Below are positions 34,302 to 41,472 of a stretch of 49,568 bases of DNA, piece after piece. A program made the position numbers and the translations under genes. The notes beneath the pieces are model-generated. The model made no database searches. It was given only the letters and a program-made list of their open reading frames with translations, and was not told where the DNA came from. Within the stretch, counting starts at the first letter, position 1, and every line of letters starts with the position of its first letter. This DNA is from a virus. The stretch lies in the IMG/VR virus record IMGVR_UViG_3300025093_000032, positions 1 through 49,568 of that record. The stretch is one strand, 5' to 3'.

Positions 34302-34769
34302 TCAAGATTTTTTGTTTCCACCAAATTCTACCCGAGACTGCCTTTCTTGAGAAATTGGCATGGAGGGGTGCTCTTCCCTCATAAGATCGTTGTCAACTGA
34401 TTTTTGCTGATCATTAGTCATCTTAGAGAAGTATTCATCTCTTGATTCTTTAACTTCCAGCGGACATCTCATTAACATTAATCCACCTACTGCAATGACA
34501 CCTTTAAATTTTCCCTCAGTTAAATGAGGTAAATCTATCCTGTCTGGATATTCATCTGCTCTTACAGGTTCATATCCCGATCTGATTCTAGCTACTACGT
34601 TTTTATCATCTTGCGTACCTCTATACTCAAATCTTACCCACCGATGGTGAAAACCTTCTGGTGGTTCAGGGGCATCTAAATTAGATGGTGGAGTCCAACC
34701 TTTTTTACGAGTTTGTTGTTCACGGGTCTCTAATTTGCGTGAGGTTTTTTGTTTACTATCTGTAGTCAT
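34302..34769 (-). CDS. Conserved head-region protein, unknown
   Basis: A 155-aa charged, soluble protein. Residues about 20-60 read KKGWTPPSNLDAPEPPEGFH and HRWVRFEYRGTQDDKNVVAR, and about 65-105 EPVRADEYPDRIDLPHL and VIAVGGLMLMRCPLE. The C-terminus is helical and basic/acidic. Its position between scaffold and decoration protein is conserved in marine phages in my memory; a role in capsid assembly is inference. Stop/start adjacency with the scaffold gene shows coupling. Confidence 0.7.
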   Translation of the reverse strand: MTTDSKQKTSRKLETREQQTRKKGWTPPSNLDAPEPPEGFHHRWVRFEYRGTQDDKNVVARIRSGYEPVRADEYPDRIDLPHLTEGKFKGVIAVGGLMLMRCPLEVKESRDEYFSKMTNDQQKSVDNDLMREEHPSMPISQERQSRVEFGGNKKS

Positions 34770-35705
34770 TTACGCCTCCTTCACGTGTTTTGCGTACTCT
34801 TCGAGCGGCACACCAAGTTTTTTTGCGATAGCTACCTGTGAAGGTGTGAGTCTCACAGTGCGGCGCCCAGAGGGCGATGTTCTCACAGCCGAAGCTACTT
34901 TTTGAGTAGGTTTCGACTTATCCTCAAATTTATGAGGAAACTCTTTTCGAATTCTTCGAGAAATCTCATTATAGTAATCTTGTCCGTTTAAGTCAAACCC
35001 TTCTTCTGCTAAATCTTGATGAATTACCATAGCAGAGGCTGTCATTACTCTGTCTTTGTTAAACCAAGGATTAGCTTCAGCCCAATCTTCTGCTTCAGGA
35101 GTTGGTCTAGGGGCTTGTTGTGATGGTTGTTCTTGAACTTGATTATCAAAAGAAGGAATTTCTTCTTCTTTTGGTGCTAGTTTAGCAGCTTCTAATCTTC
35201 TTTGAGAAACTTTTATTTTTTCTTTTTCTAGTTCAAGTTTAGCCATTTGCTGTTGTGCAGCTACTTGTTTTTCAACATCATTTGCTTGAATAGCCGCTTC
35301 CATAGCTCTTTTTGTAAACTCTTCTTGAGTTTTTATTCTTGCTGTACCTTCTTCGATATTTCTTTGATCTTTTGTCATACCGACAGATTCAGCATGTTTT
35401 AATTTTTCTTGAGCTTTTTTAGCATACTCAATAGCTGCTTGTTCTCTGCGTTCAGCTTCACGCATTTTTTTTGTAAGCTTATCAATTCGTTTTTTTACAC
35501 CTACACTATATTCTTCTAACTCTTCTGATTTTGTTTCCGTAGGAGTCTCTTGTACTTCTACTTGAGGAGTTTCTTCTTGGACCTGTTCTACTTGAACCTG
35601 ATCATTTGTATCATTTAATTCCACATCTACAGCATCTCCTGATGTATCTATAGGAACCATTTTTTCTGATTTACTTGTTTGTACTTCTTGCATAGACTTC
35701 TCCAT
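34770..35705 (-). CDS. Putative capsid scaffold protein
   Basis: A 311-aa, highly charged helical protein. Residues 1-65 are acidic and disordered (many Glu, Gln, Val). Residues about 70-190 form a long Lys/Glu/Ala coiled coil (KRIDKLTKKMREAERREQAA). Then comes WAEANPWFNKDRVMTASAM at about 218-236, the NPWF element common in phage scaffolds, and a basic C-terminal helix (RRTVRLTPSQVAIAKKLGVP) that would bind the capsid subunit. Size, composition and position upstream of the capsid gene agree with a scaffold that is removed from the mature head. No protease motif is visible. Confidence 0.75.
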   Translation of the reverse strand: MEKSMQEVQTSKSEKMVPIDTSGDAVDVELNDTNDQVQVEQVQEETPQVEVQETPTETKSEELEEYSVGVKKRIDKLTKKMREAERREQAAIEYAKKAQEKLKHAESVGMTKDQRNIEEGTARIKTQEEFTKRAMEAAIQANDVEKQVAAQQQMAKLELEKEKIKVSQRRLEAAKLAPKEEEIPSFDNQVQEQPSQQAPRPTPEAEDWAEANPWFNKDRVMTASAMVIHQDLAEEGFDLNGQDYYNEISRRIRKEFPHKFEDKSKPTQKVASAVRTSPSGRRTVRLTPSQVAIAKKLGVPLEEYAKHVKEA

Positions 35706-35706
35706 G

Positions 35707-36126
35707 TTACATTAAATTAGCTGGCAAAATATCTCTAGGATCTTCGACAACGGCCAGTACCTCGTCGTCGTTGATTATGCGAAGTTCACCACCATCAATG
35801 CTAAGTCTAGCTCCAGCATATTTTGTAATGATAATCCAATCGTCTTTTTTGCACCACGCACCATTAGGAAATTTATCTTTATCTTGATAAGCATCAGGTC
35901 CTACAGCGATAACTTTACAAATATTAGTAGCAATCGAAGCTTGTTCAATAGCTGCATCAGTAAGATGTACACCACCCGCTGTTTTTCCTTCTAATTTCAA
36001 AGGAAATAAAACAAGACGGTATCCTGTTGGTTGAGGCACTTTTTCTATGTCTTTCTTTTGTTTCTCTTTCTTTTTACCATCCCAAATATGTTTTGGCATA
36101 ATTAGTTTACTTGCTGTCTTATTCAT
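35707..36126 (-). CDS. GroES-like co-chaperonin (Cpn10)
   Basis: A 139-aa protein whose residues about 33-132 follow the GroES fold. PTGYRLVLFPLKLEGK is the first strand pair; TAGGVHLTD at about 49-57 is the mobile loop that binds GroEL (GroES has AGGIVLTG). TNICKVIAVGPDAYQD leads to the GAWCKKDDWIIITKYAGARL roof region, and ELRIINDDEVLAVVED is the last strand. A basic extension of about 30 residues precedes it; GroES itself is about 97 residues. It probably caps host GroEL during folding of the capsid protein, as T4 gp31 does. It overlaps the upstream gene by 8 nt and sits directly before the scaffold gene. Confidence 0.85.
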   Translation of the reverse strand: MNKTASKLIMPKHIWDGKKKEKQKKDIEKVPQPTGYRLVLFPLKLEGKTAGGVHLTDAAIEQASIATNICKVIAVGPDAYQDKDKFPNGAWCKKDDWIIITKYAGARLSIDGGELRIINDDEVLAVVEDPRDILPANLM

Positions 36127-36313
36127 CTTCTAGCTCCGTTTTTCTTAGCAGGTCCGTGAGTTCCTGTACTTCTTGTTGTAAAGCATGTAACTTACCTGTT
36201 AAATACTTGTACTCGTCCCAATTTGGAACGCCTTGTAATATAGCTTGTTCAACAGTAGTTTGTCTAGCAATTAATTCTTTTTTATAATAAGTAAAAAAAT
36301 TTTCTAAGCGCAT
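36119..36313 (-). CDS. Small coiled-coil protein
   Basis: A 64-aa helical protein (MRLENFFTYYKKELIARQTT, then GVPNWDEYKYLTGKLHALQQ, then an acidic leucine heptad end). Its form is known in marine phages next to the lysozyme gene, but without assigned function. It overlaps lysozyme (10 nt) and the co-chaperonin (8 nt). Confidence 0.7.
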   Translation of the reverse strand: MRLENFFTYYKKELIARQTTVEQAILQGVPNWDEYKYLTGKLHALQQEVQELTDLLRKTELEDE

Positions 36314-36756
36314 TCTTTCATCTGTTCAGCCATCTCTTTAGCTCTGTTAGGTGTCTGTTTTGCCCAACGGGAGTCGAGCATTTCAATACTCGCAACATCA
36401 TACTGAGGCGGCTCTTGTTGAAGAGCTTTCCACATATTGCGAAATTTAGAAACACCTGATTTTCCTAGCTGAAATACCATTTCTATAATTATAATTTTTG
36501 CATCATCACTGATGTTTGCTTTACCACCAGAAGGACAGTTATTTATTAAATCCTCTGCACCCTCGATGGCATTTTGTAAATCACGAACTAAAATTCCTTC
36601 CAAATACTTTTCATCATATTCTTTGTCATCTTCCCAGTGATCCTCTACACACAGGTGGCCGTAGCCCACTGTTCTTTTGTTTAGGGTATCTAAATATACT
36701 TTATTTCGAAACCCTTCGTGCTTCTTTACAGAAGCCAGTAATTTATCCATGTTCAT
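36304..36756 (-). CDS. T4-type lysozyme / endolysin (GH24)
   Basis: A 150-aa peptidoglycan muramidase that degrades the cell wall at lysis. The catalytic triad of GH24 is in place: Glu14 in KHEGFRNKVY, Asp23 in YLDTLNK and Thr29 in RTVGYGH. Landmarks of the C-terminal lobe, SKFRNMWKALQQ and SRWAKQTPNRAKEMAEQM, match T4 lysozyme. There is no signal peptide, so it needs the holin encoded downstream (37243-37653) for release. Start coupled by ATGA to the 62-aa gene. Confidence 0.92.
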   Translation of the reverse strand: MNMDKLLASVKKHEGFRNKVYLDTLNKRTVGYGHLCVEDHWEDDKEYDEKYLEGILVRDLQNAIEGAEDLINNCPSGGKANISDDAKIIIIEMVFQLGKSGVSKFRNMWKALQQEPPQYDVASIEMLDSRWAKQTPNRAKEMAEQMKECA

Positions 36757-36941
36757 GTATATATCTTTGTTGTAGGTCGTTTATTTTTTAACATTCTTCC
36801 AAACCCTCTTGGTTTGACCTCTATATACCCTCCCGCTTTCTTTTTTACAATCTTATTCCCATGTTTTTTTGCCCAGCTTTTAGCAACTTCTGGTTCATTT
36901 GCATAAAGATACGCTCTTTGTTTTTTAGAGCGAAAAGGCAT
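36753..36941 (-). CDS. Small basic conserved phage protein (MPFRSKKQRAYLYANEPEVA)
   Basis: A 62-aa protein. The N-terminal half, MPFRSKKQRAYLYANEPEVA, is a widespread conserved block of tiny phage proteins, followed by WAKKHGNKIVKKKAGGYIEV. It ends in a basic tail, PRGFGRMLKNKRPTTKIYT. The last part repeats the Gly-Gly-hydrophobic pattern of several virion proteins in the window. Function unknown. It overlaps lysozyme by four bases and the EF-hand gene by one. Confidence 0.75.
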   Translation of the reverse strand: MPFRSKKQRAYLYANEPEVAKSWAKKHGNKIVKKKAGGYIEVKPRGFGRMLKNKRPTTKIYT

Positions 36942-37246
36942 TATCTTTTCTTTTTAGGTTTAAAAGCAGTTTTAGCTGATTGTTTTAAAGCTTTTGCAGA
37001 AACAGTGCCTTTGCCAGGTCGACTCGTGCCCGCTTTTTTGCGTTTGTTCATGTTGTAATAAAGTCCCTTTTTAACAGTTCTTCCATCTTTGGTTACATGA
37101 GTTCCTTTACTTGCTTTAATAACAGAACCTTCTCTTGAACCTTTTGCCATGCCACCACTTTTTCTAGCAATAACTCCTCTACCTATTAAAACATCTTTTT
37201 TTGTTATTTTACCGTCTCCACTTAAATCTTTCATTTTCTTTTTCAT
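36941..37246 (-). CDS. Basic protein with single EF-hand-like loop
   Basis: A 101-aa protein. Residues about 7-18, DLSGDGKITKKD, fit the EF-hand loop D-x-S-x-D-G-x-I-x-x-x-D, with oxygen ligands at loop positions 1, 3, 5, 9 and 12. The remainder is a Lys/Arg/Gly/Ser-rich, probably unstructured chain (KSGGMAKGSREGSVIKASKG, then KKAGTSRPGKGTVSAKALKQ). A Ca2+-dependent switch or folding aid is possible, but a single loop without a helix partner is a weak predictor of binding. It overlaps the holin gene by four bases. Confidence 0.75.
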   Translation of the reverse strand: MKKKMKDLSGDGKITKKDVLIGRGVIARKSGGMAKGSREGSVIKASKGTHVTKDGRTVKKGLYYNMNKRKKAGTSRPGKGTVSAKALKQSAKTAFKPKKKR

Positions 37247-37653
37247 TTTGTTAATCCTTTGGCCTTCTCAAAACTTCTCATTCCCGCTACGCCAAGCATT
37301 GAAGTGACTATGGCTAGTAAGGGCCCAGTTTGAATTTCAGGAGCCGTTAAGTTTAGTCCTGCAAATTTACTATACCATTCTATGCAGGGAGATAGAATGA
37401 ATTCAAACGCTAACGCAAGGCCCCCAATCCATCCTATGAAGGGTCGCCAGCCAGCAACAAATATGCTGCGATGGCTGGCTTCCTTTGCATTAACATCTAA
37501 TTGTTTTTCTGCAAGCTTTTGTTGAATGCGTTGCATTAAAATTTTTTTATCTAATTTCTCTTCTTCTGATGTATGAATCTCGTCGACAACTTTTGCGATG
37601 GTTTTTAAGGCTCCGCCTTTGCCACCAAGAAGTCCTCCGAGTAAATTAAGCAC
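37243..37653 (-). CDS. Holin, GTA/3-TM type
   Basis: A 136-aa protein that makes holes in the inner membrane for the lysozyme. Residues about 1-65 are a charged helix (EEEKLDKKILMQRIQQKLAE); then come VAGWRPFIGWIGGLALAFEF (TM1, about 68-86) and a second hydrophobic region with LLAIVTSMLGVAGMRSFEK at the end (TM2/3). The signature HRSIFVAGWRPFIGW belongs to the family called holin of three TMs. Start is a GTG whose G is the last base of the TAG of the 44-aa peptide gene, so the two are coupled. Confidence 0.85.
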   Translation of the reverse strand: MLNLLGGLLGGKGGALKTIAKVVDEIHTSEEEKLDKKILMQRIQQKLAEKQLDVNAKEASHRSIFVAGWRPFIGWIGGLALAFEFILSPCIEWYSKFAGLNLTAPEIQTGPLLAIVTSMLGVAGMRSFEKAKGLTK

Positions 37654-37787
37654 TACGCTGCTCCGCCTGTCATCCAGCCGATTACCCAGATAACAATAAT
37701 AGCTACGATAGCTGCCTTGATCCAGTCCTTCATCTGCCAGTCACTCCATTCTTTAATATGTGACCATAGATCTTTTAATAGGTTCAT
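37653..37787 (-). CDS. 44-aa membrane peptide next to holin
   Basis: A gene too short for a 60-codon scan. Its product reads MNLLKDLWSHIKEWSDWQMK (amphipathic, Trp-rich), then DWIKAAIVAIIVIWVIGWM and a short tail TGGAA. It carries the strongest Shine-Dalgarno in the area (AAAGGAGG) and its TAG overlaps the GTG start of the holin. The layout (amphipathic helix, then membrane helix) is frequent among marine phage peptides. A lysis timing or pore-modulating role is inference from position only. Confidence 0.75.
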   Translation of the reverse strand: MNLLKDLWSHIKEWSDWQMKDWIKAAIVAIIVIWVIGWMTGGAA

Positions 37788-37829
37788 ATAACCTCCTTTA
37801 TTAAAACGAAAATTTAACCTATTTTATGA

Positions 37830-38069
37830 TTAAAATAAACCTTTGAATGCTACTTTTTTAATCTGTACCTTACTACGTTGACCTTTTGGCCCTGCACCTA
37901 AGTTTTGTTTTACTTTAGGTCCTTCCATAGTAGCACTATAAACATCTGTTGTTCCAGTTTTATTTACATGAGGCCCTGCATAAGGATTCATGTCTTTTGA
38001 AACTGTCATCTTAGCATTTGGATACATTGATCCGTTTATATACTTTGGTTTTGGATTATCTAAACTCAT
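37830..38069 (-). CDS. Small unknown polar protein
   Basis: A 79-aa protein rich in Pro, Lys, Asn and Gly (MSLDNPKPKYINGSMYPNAK, then MNPYAGPHVNKTGTTDVYSA, end KVQIKKVAFKGLF). No domain recognised. It overlaps its upstream neighbour (tagged basic protein) by four bases. The 42-base gap after it contains the strong ribosome-binding site of the 44-aa peptide. Confidence 0.65.
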   Translation of the reverse strand: MSLDNPKPKYINGSMYPNAKMTVSKDMNPYAGPHVNKTGTTDVYSATMEGPKVKQNLGAGPKGQRSKVQIKKVAFKGLF

Positions 38070-38422
38070 TTTGCTTTCCCCATTCCACGTTTTGCTATTC
38101 CGCCACCACGTTTTTTAGTGACTGCTGGTTTTGCTTGACCACTTTTTGGTTTTGCTTTTAATAATTCCATGTACCTTCTTACATCCTTTTCATCAAATCT
38201 TTTAGGTTTATAAGGTTGAGGTTCCATTTTTGGAAATCTTTTACGAGGTGTTCCTGGTTTAAAAGGTCCTAAACCTCTTTTCTCTAAATCCTTTAAAATA
38301 TCTCTTATACTTCTTTTTCTTTTACCTTTGTTTGCTTTAGCAATTCCAGGTTGCCTATCACTTGATAGTCTATACGGATTTTTTTTAGTTTTTTTCTTTG
38401 GTTTTTTTATTGTTAGTGCCAT
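38066..38422 (-). CDS. Basic protein, C-terminal KRGMGKAK tag (copy 1)
   Basis: A 118-aa protein, mostly Lys, Arg and Pro (KKPKKKTKKNPYRLSSDRQP, then KGKRKRSIRDILKDLEKRGL). It contains a helical stretch around FDEKDVRRYMELLK and ends TKKRGGGIAKRGMGKAK. The tail is the same as in the next gene upstream and almost the same as in 27849-28295. The body has no clear relation to theirs. DNA or RNA binding is the obvious guess; nothing proves it. It overlaps 38422-38829 by one base. Confidence 0.78.
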   Translation of the reverse strand: MALTIKKPKKKTKKNPYRLSSDRQPGIAKANKGKRKRSIRDILKDLEKRGLGPFKPGTPRKRFPKMEPQPYKPKRFDEKDVRRYMELLKAKPKSGQAKPAVTKKRGGGIAKRGMGKAK

Positions 38423-38829
38423 TATTTTGCCTTTCCCATACCACGTTTAGCTATTCCGCCGCCTCTAGCCTTCATTGTTTTTGGTGGGTTTTTTCTACTT
38501 CTCATGTATTCATCATAGCGGTTAATATCTTTTTTAGGTCTTCTTTGTCTAAGTATTCTTTTTAAATCGTCTAAATTAATTCTTCCAGAAGGTTTACGTT
38601 TTCTTAATTCCTCTAATAATTTTTTATTAACTCTATCTACTTGTGGGGGAGAAGATTTTGGCATTTTTTTCTTTGATTTACCTACTGGTCCGCCTTTTTT
38701 TCTTTTTAATTCTCCAACAATTCTCTTTTTTTCTGCTTTAAGGTTTTTTTTACCTTTTCTAGTATAAGCTCTTTCAGCATCTACTCTGCCAAGCTCTTCT
38801 AATCTATTCATTCTTCGAGTGTTTGCCAT
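38422..38829 (-). CDS. Basic protein, C-terminal KRGMGKAK tag (copy 2)
   Basis: A 135-aa protein: helical N-terminus (NRLEELGRVDAERAYTRKGK), a Lys/Arg-rich middle (KRIVGELKRKKGGPVGKSKK) and a helical DLKRILRQRRPKKDINRYDE before KARGGGIAKRGMGKAK. The tail peptide is shared with copy 1, but the codons differ mainly at third positions. It overlaps copy 1 by one base, so the two are probably made together. Function unknown. Confidence 0.78.
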   Translation of the reverse strand: MANTRRMNRLEELGRVDAERAYTRKGKKNLKAEKKRIVGELKRKKGGPVGKSKKKMPKSSPPQVDRVNKKLLEELRKRKPSGRINLDDLKRILRQRRPKKDINRYDEYMRSRKNPPKTMKARGGGIAKRGMGKAK

Positions 38830-38837
38830 AATATCTC

Positions 38838-39071
38838 CTAATGAATGGTTGGTTTAAATATTTCAACAAAGTCAAAAACGCCTTTATTTAGTATTTCCTG
38901 CCCTTCTTTTTGTCCTAACTCTTGAAAGTACAAAACTTTAGCCATGCTCATCATAGCACCTGCTAAAAGTATACTATCCTCTGGTGTTTTGGAAGACTTT
39001 TCTACCATTTCCATTAAAGAAATAAAAAACTCTTCAAGTTTAAGGTCAGCATTAGTCTTCGAAATCAACAT
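38838..39071 (-). CDS. Small helical protein after portal
   Basis: A 77-aa helical protein (LEEFFISLMEMVEKSSKTPE, then ILLAGAMMSMAKVLYFQELG). Its start lies inside the portal gene (20-nt overlap). The pattern is common after portal genes in marine phages; function unknown. Confidence 0.65.
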   Translation of the reverse strand: MLISKTNADLKLEEFFISLMEMVEKSSKTPEDSILLAGAMMSMAKVLYFQELGQKEGQEILNKGVFDFVEIFKPTIH

Positions 39072-41472
39072 CTTTTTGTATTTTCTCTTTTCTTGGCGTA
39101 TTTGCCTTTTCTAAATTAACATTTGCTCTTAATTGAGCAATATCTTCTTGAGAATCTATCTTATCTTGTGTTAAATCTGCTGTTTGTTGTAATTTTGCTT
39201 GATCTAAGCCCAAACGAACTTCGTCATAGTTTCTTTTACGCTCATTTTCCATTGCTTTTAAGTTAATTTCTTGTTGTTTTAAGTCAATTAACGGATCAGC
39301 GTTTTCAGATTCTAAATATTCTTGTTCTTCAGCTATCATTTCTTCTGTCATTTCTACAATTTTCTCCGCAGTTCTTGCTTCAATGATTTCTTGGAATTGC
39401 ATTTGAATTTCTTGAGGTAATTGACCACCATATTGAGCAGATTGTTGTTCAATTGCTTCTCTGTTTTCTTCTTCTACTTCTTCTCTTGCTTGTAAAGCAA
39501 CGTGTTCCATGACATGTGACTCTAATAACATCAAAGTTTGCATATTATTTTTAACTAAAAATGACGACATCATCGCTTGATGAGCATCAATGTGAGCCAT
39601 GTGATTTTGACCTCTAAAAGCTCTCAACGTTTGTCCCATCAAAGCTTTAGAATTTTCTATACCTGGATCTAAAGGTTGTGGTTGTTGTGGTGTTGGTAAA
39701 ATAGAAACAATATCTTTTACACCAAGTGCTTCATACATTCTTCTATATGCTTCATACATGTTATGAGAAGCAGGATCTGCTTGTGCTAATTGTAATTGTG
39801 TTTGTGCCAACGTCACACGTTGAGACATTGAAAATATATTTGGATCTGAAACAGGAATAACATCTATTCTATCATCAAAATCTTGTTGTTTAACCATTTC
39901 AAAACCTTGTTGTCCTGAAGGTTTGTAAGGATAAGTAGGAGATAAAGATTCTTTAAATATGTTTGATAAAATATTAAACTCTACTTTTTGAGCATAGTGC
40001 AATCTTTTATGAATGGCACTCATTACTCTTGTTCCTCTTTCCATAACTGCCATTGTTGTTCCAACAGGAGCACCTGCTTTTCCAGCATCTCCTATTTTCT
40101 GATCAGCAATAGTTGCAAAACGAGTACCTGCTTCTACAACAAAACCTAATAATTGAAATAATGTTTGACTTGGTTCTTTGTAAGGTAATGGCATTAAGCC
40201 TTCACGCAGACTTCCACCAGGGGCATCTACATCTCTGAACTCTCCTGGTTGGAGGGGAGAATCGTCGTCTTTAACTCGCAATCCACGAGCCTTAAAACCC
40301 GCAGGGAGATTGGACAATGTACCTGCATCAAGAAGTTGTCTAAGTGCTGCCGTTGCAGTTCGGGAGAGACCCCCGAGCATGTGAATAAGACCAAAGCCAT
40401 AAAAACCCATGCCAGGCAAAAACTTATAGTGGACAAAATATTTGTTTTTCTTTTTAAGTGGATCATCTTCTTTGTAGTTTCTGTAAATAGAAAGAACCTG
40501 TGTTGATCCTTCATCAATGGTTACGATATAAGGAACTTTAATTCCGTCGTCACTATCTATTCCTTCAATGTTTAAATCTACATGCATTTCAAATAAAGTA
40601 TATTCATCTTCCATGCCTGTATCTTGAATACCTTCAATCTGTCTTTCTTTTTCAGTAACACGATCTTCGTTATCTAATGATTGTATCTCCACATCACGAT
40701 AGAAACCTCCTACTTGTTGTTTACGAATTTCATTTTCGTTCATTTTAACGATATGTGTAATTCTTTCGGTAGAATATAAATCAGTAGCTGTGTAAGGAAC
40801 TAATAAATCATCAGCCGATACAAATTTAGAAACTGCTCTTTGTAATACGTCATCATAATAAACTTTTTTAAATGCTGAACCTGCAAGAGGTAAGTGAAAT
40901 AACATTTGATCTAATTCAGGATCATACTCTTCCATGACATGCATGATTTGATAATTCATGAATTCTTTAACACGCTCTGCTTGTTCTTCTTTTGCAGCGT
41001 CTATTTTACCAATTACTTGAGTATTAACTGGACCACCTGCTGGTAATAATTCTCTGTAAGCTTGTGCTTGAAACTGTGTTACAGATTCTGCCAACATAGG
41101 ATGTGTAACACTGCTTGCTCCTTGAAAAGGTTGTGTTCTATCCCTGTATTTAAAACCTAAAAGATCTAGTCCTTTACGATATGTTTCTGACCATTCTTTT
41201 CTTGATGACTTATCATTTTCTACCTTCTCCATTAATTCTGAAGAAAGTCTGCCTAATTCTTTTTCGTCTAATATTTCAGCTATGTTTGTGTTAAAATCAA
41301 CTTGTATATCTTCTACTTGTTCACCTACAATTGCAGAGCCGTCTTCTAGTATTTCTACATCATCAGTTATTTCCATGCCGTTTATATCGACAGGAACGGT
41401 ACCTTTGTCAAAATCTTGTGGTTCTGGTAAAGTGGGATTTTGTATTTTTTTATCTATATTATCAATCGCCAT
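39052..41472 (-). CDS. Portal protein
   Basis: An 806-aa protein that forms the dodecameric DNA entry ring of the capsid. Landmarks: an acidic N-terminal 80 residues; YRKGLDLLGFKYRDRTQPFQ and VTHPMLAESVTQFQAQAYRE at about 125-145, a typical portal opening; PLAGSAFKKVYYDDVLQRAV; FVSADDLLVPYTATDLYSTE. A central helix-rich core with GMGFYGFGLIHMLGGLSRTA follows, and ATIADQKIGDAGKAGAPVGT leads to a C-terminal helical barrel (AREEVEEENREAIEQQSAQY). Size is normal for portal proteins of the P22/SU10 kind. It is directly downstream of the 1489-aa gene (11-nt overlap). Confidence 0.85.
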   Translation of the reverse strand: MAIDNIDKKIQNPTLPEPQDFDKGTVPVDINGMEITDDVEILEDGSAIVGEQVEDIQVDFNTNIAEILDEKELGRLSSELMEKVENDKSSRKEWSETYRKGLDLLGFKYRDRTQPFQGASSVTHPMLAESVTQFQAQAYRELLPAGGPVNTQVIGKIDAAKEEQAERVKEFMNYQIMHVMEEYDPELDQMLFHLPLAGSAFKKVYYDDVLQRAVSKFVSADDLLVPYTATDLYSTERITHIVKMNENEIRKQQVGGFYRDVEIQSLDNEDRVTEKERQIEGIQDTGMEDEYTLFEMHVDLNIEGIDSDDGIKVPYIVTIDEGSTQVLSIYRNYKEDDPLKKKNKYFVHYKFLPGMGFYGFGLIHMLGGLSRTATAALRQLLDAGTLSNLPAGFKARGLRVKDDDSPLQPGEFRDVDAPGGSLREGLMPLPYKEPSQTLFQLLGFVVEAGTRFATIADQKIGDAGKAGAPVGTTMAVMERGTRVMSAIHKRLHYAQKVEFNILSNIFKESLSPTYPYKPSGQQGFEMVKQQDFDDRIDVIPVSDPNIFSMSQRVTLAQTQLQLAQADPASHNMYEAYRRMYEALGVKDIVSILPTPQQPQPLDPGIENSKALMGQTLRAFRGQNHMAHIDAHQAMMSSFLVKNNMQTLMLLESHVMEHVALQAREEVEEENREAIEQQSAQYGGQLPQEIQMQFQEIIEARTAEKIVEMTEEMIAEEQEYLESENADPLIDLKQQEINLKAMENERKRNYDEVRLGLDQAKLQQTADLTQDKIDSQEDIAQLRANVNLEKANTPRKEKIQKDVDFED

